From the NCBI GenBank assembly GCA_963575745.1, contig CAUYUJ010020692.1:46173-110172 (forward strand): a stretch of 64,000 nt of DNA, written 5' to 3'. The notes under the pieces are model-generated. The model was not told where the DNA came from. It did no database searches and was given only the letters and a program-made list of their open reading frames with translations. The DNA comes from Prorocentrum cordatum. Its lineage: Eukaryota; Sar; Dinophyceae; Prorocentrales; Prorocentraceae. Shown here one piece after another: positions 51,916 through 61,148 of the stretch (position 1 is its first letter; each line of letters starts with the position of its first letter). Position numbers and translations under genes: made by a program.

Positions 51916-54900
51916 TAGACATGGCCACACCTGGCGGCCCCCCTGGACTTCTTCCACGTGACGATACCAGAATCGGCTCATACACACCAGATGATGTCAG
52001 GAAGGCCATCCTCAAGATGCCCAACTTCAAGAGTGCGCCTGTCCTCAAGCTGATAGACACGGAGACCGACCTCCCCGACCAGGACACGCACGACGGGTCC
52101 ATCATCGAACTTTGGAAGCTGCTGGCGACCGAAGCCACGCCGGCGCTCCATGGAGTTTTCAACGCATGCCAGGCCCTTGGACACTCTGCCCAGCGCTTTA
52201 AAGACGGAGAAACGGTTTCACTACGGAAACCCAAGGGAGACGGCAAGAACGCGAAAGACCATTACCGCACCATCAATTTGATCAACCACATCGGGAAGGT
52301 GTTCATGAACGTCACAGTCATGCCGTCACTGCGCGGTTTGGCCTCAAGATTCTCCAGCTCACAGTTCGGTGCCCTGGCAGGCCGCTCTACCCGAGATGCC
52401 CTGGCGGTCGTAGCCGAAGTGGCCCGACGATACAGACTTCATGGCCGCACCTCCCGCCTCGGCAAGACAGCGATCCCAGGCATGCTCCTCGCGGTGCTCA
52501 TTGACCTCGAGAAGGCGTTTGACCTGGTCGACCGCGATGAGATCTGGAATGCCCTAGAGCGCCTCTCCCTCAGGCGCAACGTGAGATTGACGGTCGAGGA
52601 GCTCCATGAAGGCACATGCTACATCGCCAGAGATATTCGGACCAACCGCCCCATCAAGAAGCTGCTCATCTCCCGTGGCGTCCGCCAGGGGAGCGTGGAG
52701 GGACCCCTATTGTTCATCGCCGCCTACGACCTGCTCACCGCCAACTTAGAGCAGAGCCACGCCATGTCAGAATTCACCGTGGTCTCTGTAGTGTTCGACC
52801 CGACGTTGGAAAAAACTCGTCACCTCCACCTCCTCCCAGGAAATGATGGGGAAGAATGCTTACCAGTATCGCCCATAAAGTTCGTTGATGACTTGATCGC
52901 GTTCACCATTGTCGAGGATTTCGAAACGATCTCGAGGTTCCTGTCATTTCTGAAGAGTGAAATCACGAAGGGGAAGATGAAAGTTAACGACTCGAAAACA
53001 GAAATGCTCATTGTCACCACGGGAAGACGAAGTAAGGCTCGGAAAACCACGATTCGAACTAAACAAACCAACGTGACCATGGATGGGACTTTGATCAACG
53101 CCACCCCGAGCGTGAAGTACCTAGGAGCTAAGCAACGTGATGATAGTTCGATGGTCGAGGAAATTACGCACAGGATCCAGGGAGGAAATGCTGCCCACGC
53201 TCGCCTAGCTCGTCGTGCTTTCAAGTGCCAATTCAGTGTCCGACTTAGAGTTCGGTTGTGGTGCTCTCTGGTACGCTCGTCTGCTCTGTACGGCCTCGAA
53301 GTCGCAGTCCTTACCAAGCGTGACCTCACTCGTCTAGAAAATTGGCAAACACGGAAGTTGAGGTTCCTTGCTCGCTCTCCTGCACACGTACATCATGTGA
53401 GCAATTCTGAGATCCGTCAGCGCACCAGGGTGTACACAGTGGCCTCTACACTGCTGGAGAGACGGCTTGCGTGGTGGCAAGGAGTTCTCCGCCCCGCCTT
53501 CCCCGACCTCGTGCAGAAACAGCAGGACCCCCAGGAGAACGGCGCCCAGGAGAACCCAGACGAGGCCCCCGAGGAGCTCTTGGCCCAGGAGAACCCAGAC
53601 GAGGTCCCCGAGGACCCGAAGTATGACCCCACGAAGTTAGTCCGTGCGGTGGTTTTTGGTCGATTCAACTTCGAGGGCCCCAAGCATAAGGAGATTAATT
53701 CGCTCTTGGGAGTTCTTCTGGACGACCTCAGACACCTCTGGAGGGCCCTCGCCCCCGAGGCCCAGCAGCAAGCCAGGGACGCCCATGGCCTGAATGAGGA
53801 GCTCCCGAACCCGTCTCGCCCGTGGCTTCGCTGGTTGTGTTGCGTCCCCAGGGCCCGACTCAAAGGAGTGCGAAGCACAACTACCGATGACGAAGAGAAG
53901 ATAGCCGCGGGAATCGCCCCTCCACCTGATGCCCTGCTACCTTGCCCGATATGTTCCAGGATGTGCCAGGGCCCTAAGGGCCTCGACAACCACATGTTTT
54001 CGGTCCACAAGAAGTACGCCAACCCCACGGACTTAACAGATGACCAGCTCAGGTCCCTGAAGTGCCCTCGGTGCGCCACTAAGTTCAGCAGAAAGGACAC
54101 CCTCGTTCGCCACATTCGTATGGGACGGTGCCGAGCTACCCCGTCGCTGTTGGCCCAAGCCTCTGCGAGTCGGGCACCTGAGCCACCCGCTCCTGGACCT
54201 CCCGAGCCTACACCACCCGACGATGTTCGTGCCGATCGCGGAGGTCCAGGGAGGCGTCAAGAGGCAGGAGCCCGAGGCTCAGGACAGCACCACAGCGTCC
54301 AGCGAGTCGACGCCGAACGGCAAGCTCACGAACCTGATGTGCCGCCTCCTCCTCCAACACGAAGCAGCCCACCAGGCCGACGCGAGGGGCGACAACTTCA
54401 CACTCACCCTCAAAGTCGGCACCAAGATCGAGATGGCACTGGAAAACGGCCTGCAGAACTACATAGCGACTGGCAAATCCGCCCGCGAGGGCGACAACTT
54501 CAAGGGCCACCCGCTCGGAAAAAAGCCAGACGCACTCTTGAGGTCGGTGATCTTCCGCATGGCCGAAGCCTACGAGAACAGCTCCCAGCCCGTGCAGGAA
54601 GCCGTGAAGAATGGGACCAACCCCGAGAAGGCCCTCGGCGCGCTGGAGGTGCTCCAGCGCTGGGGTTCGATCGCCAAGGACACGGAGATCATGGCGCGCG
54701 CGACGCGGTGCTTCAAGGTGAAGCTGGCCGAGGGCGACGTGGAGCAGGTGCGCTGGATTTGGGCCGTCAATTATCACCCCGAGCTCAAGCTCGCGCTGTC
54801 CACCCTCAGGGACAACGGCGGGCTCAAGGCGGCAGGAATCCTCCTAGGCCACGACTACGGTCAGAGGTCCAAGGTTGCAAAGCAGATAGAGGAGCTCGCC

Positions 54901-55037
54901 TTCCGAAAAAACGACGCGCAGAAGTCGAAGGGCGCCAAAAAGCCCAAGAAGAAGTAGACATTCCCTCGGCCAGTTCTAAGAGTAGAACTCTTCCAGACTT
55001 GTTCAAACGCCAGAGACTCAGCAGTTTAGTTCAGTGA
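51849..55037 (+). CDS. LINE-3 ORF B: reverse transcriptase with zinc fingers
   Basis: ATG at 51849, but the same frame already reads sensibly from 51702 (RLADTATEAETADANQNLRK), so ORF B probably continues ORF A through a -1 shift. RT motifs: SLRKPKGDGKNAKDHYRTIN (residues 124-143), AVLIDLEKAFDLVDRD (A, Asp 219), RGVRQGSVEGPLLF (B), PIKFVDDLIAF (C, Asp 347 and 348), NDSKTEMLIV (D), and PSVKYLGA (E). A helical thumb follows. The linker at 53530-53620 repeats AQENPDE. Two Cys/His fingers follow near residues 697-758: CPICSRMCQG...HMFSVH and CPRCATKF...HIRMGRC. After about 54220 this frame becomes Arg/Gln/Pro-rich and is probably not translated. Confidence 0.85.
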   Translation: MDDAEEADVRVRALCSIFEGSMIDMATPGGPPGLLPRDDTRIGSYTPDDVRKAILKMPNFKSAPVLKLIDTETDLPDQDTHDGSIIELWKLLATEATPALHGVFNACQALGHSAQRFKDGETVSLRKPKGDGKNAKDHYRTINLINHIGKVFMNVTVMPSLRGLASRFSSSQFGALAGRSTRDALAVVAEVARRYRLHGRTSRLGKTAIPGMLLAVLIDLEKAFDLVDRDEIWNALERLSLRRNVRLTVEELHEGTCYIARDIRTNRPIKKLLISRGVRQGSVEGPLLFIAAYDLLTANLEQSHAMSEFTVVSVVFDPTLEKTRHLHLLPGNDGEECLPVSPIKFVDDLIAFTIVEDFETISRFLSFLKSEITKGKMKVNDSKTEMLIVTTGRRSKARKTTIRTKQTNVTMDGTLINATPSVKYLGAKQRDDSSMVEEITHRIQGGNAAHARLARRAFKCQFSVRLRVRLWCSLVRSSALYGLEVAVLTKRDLTRLENWQTRKLRFLARSPAHVHHVSNSEIRQRTRVYTVASTLLERRLAWWQGVLRPAFPDLVQKQQDPQENGAQENPDEAPEELLAQENPDEVPEDPKYDPTKLVRAVVFGRFNFEGPKHKEINSLLGVLLDDLRHLWRALAPEAQQQARDAHGLNEELPNPSRPWLRWLCCVPRARLKGVRSTTTDDEEKIAAGIAPPPDALLPCPICSRMCQGPKGLDNHMFSVHKKYANPTDLTDDQLRSLKCPRCATKFSRKDTLVRHIRMGRCRATPSLLAQASASRAPEPPAPGPPEPTPPDDVRADRGGPGRRQEAGARGSGQHHSVQRVDAERQAHEPDVPPPPPTRSSPPGRREGRQLHTHPQSRHQDRDGTGKRPAELHSDWQIRPRGRQLQGPPARKKARRTLEVGDLPHGRSLREQLPARAGSREEWDQPREGPRRAGGAPALGFDRQGHGDHGARDAVLQGEAGRGRRGAGALDLGRQLSPRAQARAVHPQGQRRAQGGRNPPRPRLRSEVQGCKADRGARLPKKRRAEVEGRQKAQEEVDIPSASSKSRTLPDLFKRQRLSSLVQ
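54223..54957 (+). CDS. LINE-3 ORF C: unrecognised 244-residue protein
   Basis: ATG at 54223, frame +1 relative to ORF B, closed by TAG at 54955. Unlike the overlapping ORF B frame, it has the composition of a folded, helical protein: NGKLTNLMCRLLLQHEAAHQ, KVGTKIEMALENGLQNYIAT, SVIFRMAEAYENSSQPVQEA, RWIWAVNYHPELKLALSTLR. It ends in a basic tail rich in KK (KSKGAKKPKKK). It may be a separate third protein or the C terminus of ORF B reached by a +1 shift. I recognise no family. The placement, straight after the zinc fingers, suggests a role in the retrotransposition complex; that is inference. Confidence 0.7.
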   Translation: MFVPIAEVQGGVKRQEPEAQDSTTASSESTPNGKLTNLMCRLLLQHEAAHQADARGDNFTLTLKVGTKIEMALENGLQNYIATGKSAREGDNFKGHPLGKKPDALLRSVIFRMAEAYENSSQPVQEAVKNGTNPEKALGALEVLQRWGSIAKDTEIMARATRCFKVKLAEGDVEQVRWIWAVNYHPELKLALSTLRDNGGLKAAGILLGHDYGQRSKVAKQIEELAFRKNDAQKSKGAKKPKKK

Positions 55038-56027
55038 TGATGGGGCTATCTAATCTTTATCGTATCCCATGCTCGTCGGCCTCTTTACCTTCTCAGACGA
55101 CTGGTCGCAGTCGATCAGCGCGGGGTGTGGGACGACCAACATGCTGTGCAACAGGTTCCAAGGGTGGAGCGTGTTCGTGCCTGGGAAGTCGCTCGTCCTT
55201 TAGGCCCCGTGCGCCTGCCTCCCTCTTTCTCGGTTCAGCATCTTGAGTGCTCCTGAGTTTGCGAGTTTTGATGGGGAGCGGCCCCCCGACCCCAGAGGGG
55301 GCTCGGGTGCCGCTCTCACAGTGCCGCCTCCGCAGAGGCGGGGGCGCGTGGGAGTGGGGCGGAGACCCGTCCGCTCGTGTTGCGCGCGCACCCGTCGTGG
55401 GCCCATCGTTCGTGATATAGGATCTCGAATGCGCCGATTTCGGTAGTTTTTCATCTAGGCCCCTCACGAAGCGTCCTTTCCTGAAGGCTCTTGGGCGCAG
55501 TGGTTTAAAAAAAGGAGGGTGGCGAAAGTAAAACATGCGCCCCCAAGGGATACATATTTTTTGTTGGTTCAGGGTTTCGGGAAGATGCGGGCGTGTAACC
55601 GCGTAGGTGTACAACGAACGGCGGCGAGCGAGGGAGGGAACGCGAGAAAGCGAGGGCCTTCTCGGAAGGCGGCGGGACTTCTCTCAGGAGCCCTTACGTC
55701 TGCCGAGAAGTTTGTCCGTGTCGTCGGGATGCGCTTGGACAGCTTCTCAGAAGGCGGGGGGGTCATCCGAGCCTGCTTAGAAGGCTCCCTCCTTCCTCGC
55801 TCTCCCCGCGCTCGCCGCCGAAACGAGCGGAGTTGGGGCCAAAGCGGATACAGGGGGTCCAGCAATAATAATTAATAGTGTAGCAGTCCGTATGCAGTGT
55901 AGCAGCAGCAGCGCAGCAACAGCCCGCACCGCGGATTCTCACTGCAGCCACGCGTCCAGGGACAGTGAATGTCCGTTCGAACCCCTCACTCTGACGAGCG
56001 TGTTGTGTATCTAGTTCTCCGTAGTTT
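55038..56027. other. Spacer without a recognised gene
   Basis: Mixed unique DNA with GC-rich stretches at 55270-55400. A plus frame at 55519-55875 is open but unremarkable. Confidence 0.5.
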
Positions 56028-56183
56028 TAAGTCGGGCATGTCCCTCTACAGGAGGAAAATTCCAAAATAGTCGAAAAATAGTGTGGGGCCGATTTTTCTA
56101 CTATTGTTGACCATTCTTGAATTCTTTTCGACTGTTTTGAGTTTTCATTGAAAATTCGCCTGTAGGAGGACATGCCCGACCCA
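56028..56183. mobile_element. MITE-like element with GGGCATGTCC termini, copy 2
   Basis: The left end GTCGGGCATGTCCCTCTACA is mirrored by the right end TGTAGGAGGACATGCCCGAC. The core is AT-rich with GAAAATTC on both sides (AGGAAAATTCC on the left, TGAAAATTCGCC on the right). It is about 156 bp, non-coding, and shares termini with 36242-36417. Confidence 0.8.
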
Positions 56184-56274
56184 ACCGTAGGCTGCATGAG
56201 CTCTGCCACTGGCAGCGTTGAGACTGCCGTTGCGCTTCCCTCCTCCATCACCATCATCATCATCACCCGTTTCA

Positions 56275-57200
56275 GCATACCCCTCACACGCTTCGTGGCC
56301 CCATAGGGAGCCCCACCGAAGGTCCCAGTGCTACCGTCCGCATGCGTCCCCCCCACCCAGTACAGCGCTTCGTGGTCCCATAGGGAGCCTCACCGAAGGT
56401 CCCAGTGCTACCGTCCGCATGCGTTCCCCACTCCCAGTACAGCGTTCCGTGGCCCCGCAGGGAGCCCCACCGAAGGTCTCAGTGCTACCGTTCGCATGCG
56501 TCCCCCACACCCAGTACAGCGTTTCGTTGCCCCATAGGCAGCCCACCGAAGGTCCCAGGGCTACCGTCCGCATGCGCCCCCCCCCCCCCCCCCTGTACAG
56601 CGCTTCGTGGCCCCATAGGGAGCCCCACCGAAGCCCCTGGGACTGTCCGCATGCGTCCCGGAAATCTAATTTGGCATTTGCACCCCACCCACTACGGCGT
56701 TTCGTGGCCCCATAGAGAGCCCCACCGAAGCCCCAGTGGGACTGTCCGCATGCGTCCCTGAAACACAGTTTTGGTATTTTCACACCACCCACTACGGCGT
56801 TTCGTGACCCCGTAGAGAGCTCCACCGAAGCCCCCAGTGGGACCGTCCGCATGCGTCCCGGAAACCCAATTCGGCATTTTCACCCACCCAGTACAACGCT
56901 TCGTGGCCCCATAGGGAGCTCCGCCGAAGCCCCCAGTGGGACCGTCCGCATGCGTCCCGGAAACCAAATTTGGCACACCCCTCATACGTTTCGTGGCCCC
57001 ATAGGGAGCTCCACCGAAGTCACCACTGGGACCGCCCGCATGTGTCCCACACACCAGGTTTTGCATTTTCTCCCCACCCAGTACGGCGTTTCGTAGCCCC
57101 ATAGGGAGTTCGCCCGACGGCCCCAGTTCTACCGCCCGCATGCGTTCCCCCCCACCCAGTGCAGCGCTTCGTGGCCCCATAGGGAGCTCCACCGAAGAAA
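56275..57200. repeat. 77-bp satellite (family A), second block
   Basis: About 12 units share CGTGGCCCCATAGGGAGC, CACCGAAG and CCGCATGCGT with the block at 1-1478. From 56640 on, units carry an extra segment (GTCCCGGAAACC then ATTTGGCATTTTCACCC) not seen in the first block. The array ends at the same motif as block 1 (TATGGTTGGGTCCGTCGCCA at 57231). Confidence 0.93.
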
Positions 57201-57531
57201 ATATTCACAATTGCGGTACCCACAACTGCATATGGTTGGGTCCGTCGCCAGGATAATTTCTGCTTTTGGAGGCCTTTCCCGGGCCTCGGGAGCGTCAAAC
57301 AACGACTCAGGATGCAAAACCAGTCCCGGGGGAGTGAGTCGAAACCTCTCAGGGTCGACGTTATGAAGCAAATCATGACATCGGGGGTCTGGGAGTGCAG
57401 GTCATGAGCCCCGCGTGCGATTTCGAGTTCAAGCTTGAGAGAGAGGAACAGTTGCATCACCATCAACTTTCGGAGCTCCGTGCGGACCGTCGAAAGTGTA
57501 TGGACATGCTGGCTTTTCTTCCTCTGCCAAG
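57201..57531. other. Spacer and probable intron upstream of the Rab exon
   Basis: No open domain is seen. It ends in CTTTTCTTCCTCTGCCAAG, a pyrimidine tract with AG at 57530-57531, which fits a 3' splice site for the Rab exon. The exon with the Rab N terminus was not found in this interval. Confidence 0.5.
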
Positions 57532-58047
57532 CTGCTGCTCGTCGGCGACTCGGGCGTCGGCAAGTCCTGCCTAATGCTGCGCTTTGCGGACGGCATCTAC
57601 ACTGGGAGCTACATCAGCACCATCGGCGTGGATTTCAAGATCCGCACCCTCGACCTCGACGGCCAGACGGTGAAACTGCAGATATGGGACACCGCCGGCC
57701 AGGAGCGTTTCCGCACTAGCACCAGCAGCGCATCATCACCATATCCAGTAGCGCTTCCGCACCACTACTACCGCGGCGCCCACGGCACCATCGTCGTCTA
57801 CGACGTGACCGACATGCAGTCGTTCGAGAACGTGAAGCATTGGATGCAGGAGATTGACAAGCACGCCGAGGATGGCGTCCACAAGCTGCTGGTGGGCAAC
57901 AAGTGCGACCTCTCCTCCCAGAGGGCTGTCCCCCACGACGAGGCGCAGGAGCTCGCGCAAGAGCTCGGGGTGCAACTCCTGGAGACGAGCGCCAAGACCG
58001 CGCACAACGTGGCACAGGCCTTCCGGACGATGGCGGGCGAGATCAGA
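57532..58047 (+). CDS. RAB1: Rab1-like small GTPase, internal exon
   Basis: Reading from [20 protein letters not shown] (P-loop), through [18 protein letters not shown] (switch I), [15 protein letters not shown] (switch II), [33 protein letters not shown] (NKxD) and [16 protein letters not shown] (SAK), to MAGEIR. This is the complete G domain of a Rab GTPase, closest in pattern to Rab1/Ypt1, which controls ER-to-Golgi vesicle traffic. A 12-residue insertion, [12 protein letters not shown], sits between RFRTSTSS and YYRG, where Rab proteins normally have no gap. The first exon and the prenylated Cys tail are missing; a foldback element begins two bases after the last recognisable codon. It could be a live gene with unseen exons or a truncated copy. 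Confidence 0.82.
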
Positions 58048-58048
58048 T

Positions 58049-58243
58049 GGGGAACGAACAGTGACATAAACATAAAGATTCGGAGGTCCGCGTGGATTTC
58101 TCGGATCCGCGCTTGACCCCCCTCCCTGGCGCGCGGAGCGCGCCAGGGGCGGGGCCAGAGGCGCCGCCAGGGGGGTCCAGCGCGGATCCGAGAAATCCGC
58201 GCGGACCTCCGAGTCTTTACGTTGATGTCATTGCTCGTTCCCC
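58049..58243. mobile_element. Foldback (MITE-like) hairpin element
   Basis: The left arm GGGGAACGAACAGTGACATA, running to GGATCCGCGCTTGACCCCCC, pairs with a right arm ending TGATGTCATTGCTCGTTCCC. Arms are about 75-80 nt with few mismatches, and the centre is GC-rich (GCGCGCGGAGCGCGCC). The left arm is found again at 44640-44690. It lies immediately after the Rab G domain and would supply a false C terminus if read through. Confidence 0.85.
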
Positions 58244-59337
58244 TAATCAAGGGTCGGGCTGCCTCGCGGCCGCAAAGGGAGGCCCCAGAAGGCACCGCCG
58301 CCACGCTGTGGTCCCGCCGTAGGGCGCAGGTTGCTGGCTGCTGTGGCTGAGGGGCCGCCTGCCCCGCAAGGCCGCTCGGCCCCGCCCACGAGCGGAGCCT
58401 CTGCACCGCTGCGAGGCCGCCACGACGGCGGTCGGCGGCCCCGCAGCAGTGCCGCCTGCCCCTCGCCGTGCACTGCCGCCTCGGGAGAACGACGGGCCGG
58501 CGCCCGTCCTTCCCGCCGCCCGCCCGCGCGCTGCCTGCCTGCGGGCGCGCCCGCGCGCCACCCGCGCCATCGCGCTCGGCGGTGACGTGCAGCTGCCTGA
58601 TCGGCTCAAGTCAGCATCGTTTCGCCGACCCCTATCCCCATCCCCACCCCTAGCCAGACCCCCACCATCTCAGGAGCCCGAAGGACAGCCATGTCCCCAT
58701 CCAGGGGGGCAAATCGGCCAGAGGGGCCCAGGCCACGCCCATGGTGATAGGGGTCGGTTCAACGATGCTCAGGAGTCAGGACCACCTTGGGCACAGGAGG
58801 GGCTCTGGCTCTCCGAGGCTCGCCGTGGCCAGAATGGCCATTTGGTTCCTCACCCAGCGATCCTGGTGGCAGCACGATCACGGCATGACCGAAGACGAAG
58901 AGGTCGGGGAGCCGAGCCGCGCCGTGAGGCTCTTCCCGGCCCCGCCCTCGACTGCTGCGCGCCGCCCCTCCGGGCCCGCATCGCGGTGCCGCGGCCGTGC
59001 GCGCCCGGTGCAGCGCGCGGCCTGAAGGGCCCTCCCGCGCCCGCGCGCGGGGCGCAGCTTGGCGCGGCCGCCGCCAGGGCTGGGCGCGGCCGCCAGCGGG
59101 GCGGCCCTGCAGCGGCCCCTGCGCGCGGCACCGCCGCGGCGGGGGCTGCGGCACTGCTGCGCGCAGCTGCGCGCACGCGCCGTGCCGCGCAGATGCGCGC
59201 GCCGTGCCGCGCAGCGCGCGCGCTGCCGCGCAGTGCGCGCTGCGCCGCGGACGGAAGTGGGCGCGCCGCGCGCAGGGGAGACGCGCCGCACGGGCGACGG
59301 CCGAGCTGGCTCGACGGGGCGCCCACGGCCATCAGCG
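58244..59337. other. GC-rich stretch; possible terminal Rab exon near 58330
   Basis: GGGCGCAG at 58322-58329 is followed by codons for VAGCCG and then TGA. An AG followed by a Cys-Cys near a stop is what a terminal Rab exon would look like, but the match is too short to call. The rest has Arg/Ala/Pro-rich open frames in most registers, which composition alone explains. Confidence 0.3.
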
Positions 59338-59440
59338 TCCTCCTCCTCCTCCTCCTCCTCCTCCTCCTCGTTCTCGTCCTCCTCCTTCTCCTCCTCCTCC
59401 TCCTCATCCCCTCCTCATCTTCCTCCTCGTCCCTCCTGTT
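59338..59440. repeat. (TCC)n microsatellite
   Basis: TCC triplets with TCG and TTC interruptions. Confidence 0.93.
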
Positions 59441-59570
59441 ACTCCTCTCCGCCTTGCTCCTCCGTCTCCCTCCTCCTCCCACGCCAATCACCAATAACCA
59501 CATTCCGCACATTGTATACATCTGTATATATTTATACTACAATATATCATATATCAAGAAATAATGGCTT

Positions 59571-60350
59571 TCCGCCACCGCGCATGGGTTGTGGGCCACA
59601 GGCCTCTACGATGTTCGTTGGGATGTCGCGGGAGGCCCCCCGGGGGCCTCGTGGAGGCAGTTTTAAGGCCTCGTTTGAAGGCCGTTTTACGGCCTGCTGG
59701 AGCCTCTTGGGTGTTCTTGGGGGCTTCTTGGGGCCTCTTGGGGAGCATCTTGGGACGGAATGCTCGAGTTGTCGGTTCGGGCTTCCCCTCTTGGGCTCCT
59801 CTTGGGCCGTTTTGGGACCCTCTTGTGTCGTCTGGGGCGCCTCTTGGAACGTCTTGGGGCCCTCTTGGGCCGTCTTGGGACCCTCTTGTGAGCCTCTTGG
59901 GCCGTCTTCGAGTGGTCTTGGGGGCTTTTTAGGACGTTCTTGGAGCGTCGGACAGTCGAGAACCCCAACGACATTCGAACACCAGGGGCACATCAATGGT
60001 TTTGGCTTCCTAGGGACCTGATGGGGAAGCTCTTGGAGGCCTCTTAGGGCGTCTTGTGTGCTTTTCCGGCCGACTGGATGCCATTTTGGGCGTCTTGGAC
60101 CGCTCGTTCGACGATTCGGGGCCCCCATTGGACTGTCTTGGGGGCCTCTTGGGGCTCTCTTGGCCCGTCTTGGGGCCTTCTTGGGGCCCGAAAAGTCACG
60201 CGACCGGACGCGACAAGCCTCTCCCGAGAGACTTGAGAGCTGGGGGTCCAGGCCCCTGGAAGAATACCCAGGATGTGGGGCCGAGGCTCAGAGGTTGAGC
60301 AAGGGACCTGGGGGCACTCCACTTCGTGCCGCAGGGGCACGGTGGCGGAT
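59571..60350 (+). mobile_element. TIR element with internal CTTGGGGGCC repeats, copy 2
   Basis: The left end TCCGCCACCGCGCATGGGTT is mirrored by the right end GGGGCACGGTGGCGGA. The right-end phrase GGGGGCACTCCACTTCGTGC is shared with copy 1 (7819-7838). The interior is CCTCTTGGG-type repeat. The flanks on both sides are AT-rich (ATATATCAAG and (TA)n at 60375-60395), unlike most of the window. Confidence 0.7.
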
Positions 60351-60653
60351 ACACACGTATAACACATACATGTTATATATATATATATATATACCTACAG
60401 ACATACATACATGCATACAGATATCTGCATCAATTCGATACATGTATAGAAGCACCTGTCGAGGTATGATGACCGAGTAGACGGTACGTCGAGTCCGGAC
60501 CTGCGCCCCTGCTCGAGAAACAAATGGAGGGTTGCGGGCCCCGGTGGCCCCGAGTGATCTCCCGTCGCAGCCTCTCTCGAACCAGGCTCACCCAGAGAAG
60601 CCTCGAAGCTTATGATGTTCCAACCTACTTTAGCCTTGACAGCCAGAAATAAT

Positions 60654-61148
60654 CAAGGGCTCCCCCGAGGGCGCGAAGTTATTCGCGCTTCGCGCTTCGC
60701 GGTCCTCGTTCCTTCTCCCCCTCCTCCTCGTCCTCCTTTCCTCCCTTTGGGGGGGGCTGCGCGAGAGCGCGAAGTTATTCGCGCTTCGCGCTTCGCGGAG
60801 CGCGAAGCGCGAAGTTGGGAGCCCTAGAAAGCACCGAAACTTGTGGGATGCGGTCCTCGAGCGCGATGGGAGCAGCATGTCTCTAAGTGCGCATGCAGGG
60901 CCGAGGCAACTGCAGCCCCTGGGTGCCAAACGGGGCGCCCCAGAAAAATGGGCCTCGCCTTCGAGGGATCGAGAAGCAAGGGCTCCCTCGAGGGCGCGAA
61001 GTTATTCGCGCTTCGCGCTTCGCGGTCCTCGTTCCTTCTCCCCCTCCTCCTCGTCCTCCTATTCTCCCTTTGGGAGGGCGGCGCGAGAGCGCGAAGTTAT
61101 TCGCGCTTCGCGCTTCGCGCAGCGCGAAGCGCGAAGTTGGGAGCCCTA
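60654..61148. repeat. Duplicated 173-bp block with palindromic GCGAAG motifs
   Basis: Copies at 60654-60827 and 60977-61148 start CAAGGGCTCC and end TTGGGAGCCCTAG. Each contains GCGCGAAGTTATTCGCGCTT twice, separated by a TCC-rich tract. CGCGCTTCGCG palindromes are frequent. The 149 bp between the copies is unique. Confidence 0.9.

Larger units (their letters stand above)
49831..55037 (+). mobile_element. LINE-3: near-intact non-LTR retrotransposon, distinct lineage
   Basis: The order is a CGGCGGAAG-repeat leader (49832-49915), ORF A with AP endonuclease (50128-51915), ORF B with RT and zinc fingers (51849 onward), and ORF C (54223-54957). Coding quality is high, with only two frame changes and no internal stops in the domains, so it is younger than LINE-1 and LINE-2. 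It has no spliced leader and no recognised RNase H. Outer boundaries are uncertain: the left end is placed after the microsatellite, the right end at the last ORF B stop. Confidence 0.78.
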
